Source: an uncultured cyanobacterium
GTDB taxonomy: Bacteria > Cyanobacteriota > Vampirovibrionia > Gastranaerophilales > Gastranaerophilaceae
Direction: 5' to 3'
DNA: 5,933 nucleotides
NCBI GenBank assembly: GCA_947073895.1
Contig: CAMTNN010000102.1
Coordinates: 1 to 5,933 of the forward strand
Numbering within the stretch: the stretch's first letter is position 1; every line of letters starts with the position of its first letter. Positions 5,004 to 5,933 of the stretch are shown in pieces. Made by a program: the position numbers and the translations under genes. The notes under the pieces were generated by a model. It was not told the DNA's origin. It did not search any database and saw only the letters and a list, made by a program, of their open reading frames with translations.

Positions 5004-5933
5004 TAATCAGCTCCTGAGCTTCTGTTTTAACGTATTCACAATAAATAGGTAGTTCTAATACCTCATCAAGTATATCTCTTCCGCAAAGGTTGTACAGCGC
5101 GATTAATGCGTTTTTCTTAACCTCGTCGTCATCGTCGTTCAAACAAGGTTTAATTAGCATTACAGCTTCATCATCTTCACTGTTCATAATAGCTTCAATT
5201 GCATTTATTCTCACTATAGGAGAAGAATCCATTAGTGAGTGCTTAAGTGCTTTCATAACTTTTTTGTTGTTAAAGTTTAATTTTCCTAAAGCTTCTACAA
5301 TTTTTTCTTTTAAAAATGTAAATTTATCTAAAAATCCTTGTTTTGATTCTAAAATTGAAACAAGTGGGTCAATTGCAGAAGTATCACCTAATAACCCAAG
5401 TGCAAATGTTGCAGATTCTTTTAAATATACGGATTTTTCTTCTTCATCCTCAACTAGATCAATAAGTGGTTTAACTGCGTACTTGTCACCAATTCTACCC
5501 AAAGCATCTGCGCAGGCAAGACGTACTCTATAGTGCTCTTGTTTGTTATTCATACAAGCTAATAATGTGCTAACTGTTGATGCATCTTTATAATTTGAGA
5601 TTGCTTTTGCGCACATTATGCGAACATTTAAATAGTTTTCGTTTTCCTCATCGCTTCTTTTCAGAGTTAGTAAATCTAAAAGAATATTAAGTGTGGAAAG
5701 TGCTCTATGGGCGTCTGTGTACTTTATTACCTGAACAAGAATTTCTGAATCGGAAATATTTTTTAAGCAATAATTATATATGCCAATAAGATCAGTTGTG
5801 TCATAGAATTCTTCTAAATTGGCAATGTTTTTAGCAACAATTTGAGCCGAACTATTGCCGACTCCACATCTTTCCATTATTGCAGTATAATCCAACGATT
5901 CATTTTCCACACTTAAACAATACAATAAAAAAT
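4987..5933 (-). CDS. HEAT-repeat (PBS lyase-like) protein, 5' end beyond window
   Basis: The C-terminal part of an alpha-helical repeat protein. The frame stays open to the right edge (codons for F, L, L precede the TTG at 5925), and no good ribosome binding site precedes any internal start, so the gene most likely begins outside the window. Counting from that TTG, the first ~95 residues are helical (ALSTLNILLDLLTLKR), followed by about six HEAT-like repeats at roughly 99-126, 132-160, 167-194, 206-233, 236-263 and 267-290. The clearest are VRLACADALGRIGDKYAVKP and KESATFALGLLGDTSAIDPL, typical EZ/PBS-lyase-type HEAT units. Such proteins are usually scaffolds or partner-binding surfaces; the phycobilin lyase activity of some relatives should not be assumed. 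The acidic C-terminus (ELINEYEE) overlaps the queC start by 17 bp, which places it as an upstream gene of the queC operon. Confidence 0.88.
   Translation of the reverse strand, partial: FLLYCLSVENESLDYTAIMERCGVGNSSAQIVAKNIANLEEFYDTTDLIGIYNYCLKNISDSEILVQVIKYTDAHRALSTLNILLDLLTLKRSDEENENYLNVRIMCAKAISNYKDASTVSTLLACMNNKQEHYRVRLACADALGRIGDKYAVKPLIDLVEDEEEKSVYLKESATFALGLLGDTSAIDPLVSILESKQGFLDKFTFLKEKIVEALGKLNFNNKKVMKALKHSLMDSSPIVRINAIEAIMNSEDDEAVMLIKPCLNDDDDEVKKNALIALYNLCGRDILDEVLELPIYCEYVKTEAQELINEYEE

Noticed and set aside
5004..5060. preQ1-type riboswitch upstream of queC
   Set aside because: queC begins inside the end of the HEAT gene, so no leader is present; any such element would be upstream of the operon, beyond the window.
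5090..5533. 147-codon open frame on the plus strand
   Set aside because: It is antisense to the HEAT repeats; the Ser/Phe-rich translation is the reverse complement of the Glu/Asp/Lys-rich repeat codons.

Overview
The window is AT-rich and densely coded. It holds the 3' part of one plus-strand gene (left edge) followed by seven minus-strand genes, the last of which runs off the right edge. Strong AGGAG-type ribosome binding sites, an EZ/PBS-lyase-type HEAT protein, a single-pass SPOR protein and a DUF366 protein next to queC suggest an AT-rich, probably host-associated bacterium. My best guess is the Gastranaerophilales / Vampirovibrionia ('Melainabacteria') lineage, but this rests on gene flavour alone. 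A Firmicute-like host cannot be excluded.

Left region (1-1321). A concentrative nucleoside transporter (CNT family) is cut by the left edge. Its normally invariant GQTE-type substrate motif and two Na+-ligand positions look altered. It converges with, and overlaps by 45 bp, a 97-residue helical protein of unknown function. That small gene has a strong ribosome binding site, and a perfect 10-bp inverted repeat lies just upstream of it.

Middle region (1322-3182). Two minus-strand genes are joined by a TAATG stop/start overlap. The first encodes a protein with a disordered middle and a C-terminal PhoB/OmpR-type winged helix. The second encodes a DUF262 (GmrSD N-terminal, ParB/Srx-like) protein with no DUF1524 HNH nuclease and with eroded N-terminal motifs. 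This pair is the least explained unit here and the best candidate for an undescribed system. A 125-bp gap upstream probably carries its promoter.

Right region (3183-5933). Four tightly packed minus-strand genes form an evident operon, in transcription order: HEAT-repeat protein (5' end outside the window), queC (7-cyano-7-deazaguanine synthase), a DUF366 protein and a SPOR-domain membrane protein. HEAT/queC and queC/DUF366 overlap, and DUF366/SPOR are 2 bp apart. queC makes preQ0 for queuosine-type tRNA modification. DUF366 is the natural candidate for a related, uncharacterised role. The SPOR protein points to the cell envelope or division site. No rRNA, tRNA, CRISPR array, insertion sequence or attachment site was seen, and no gene-free stretch exceeds about 125 bases.
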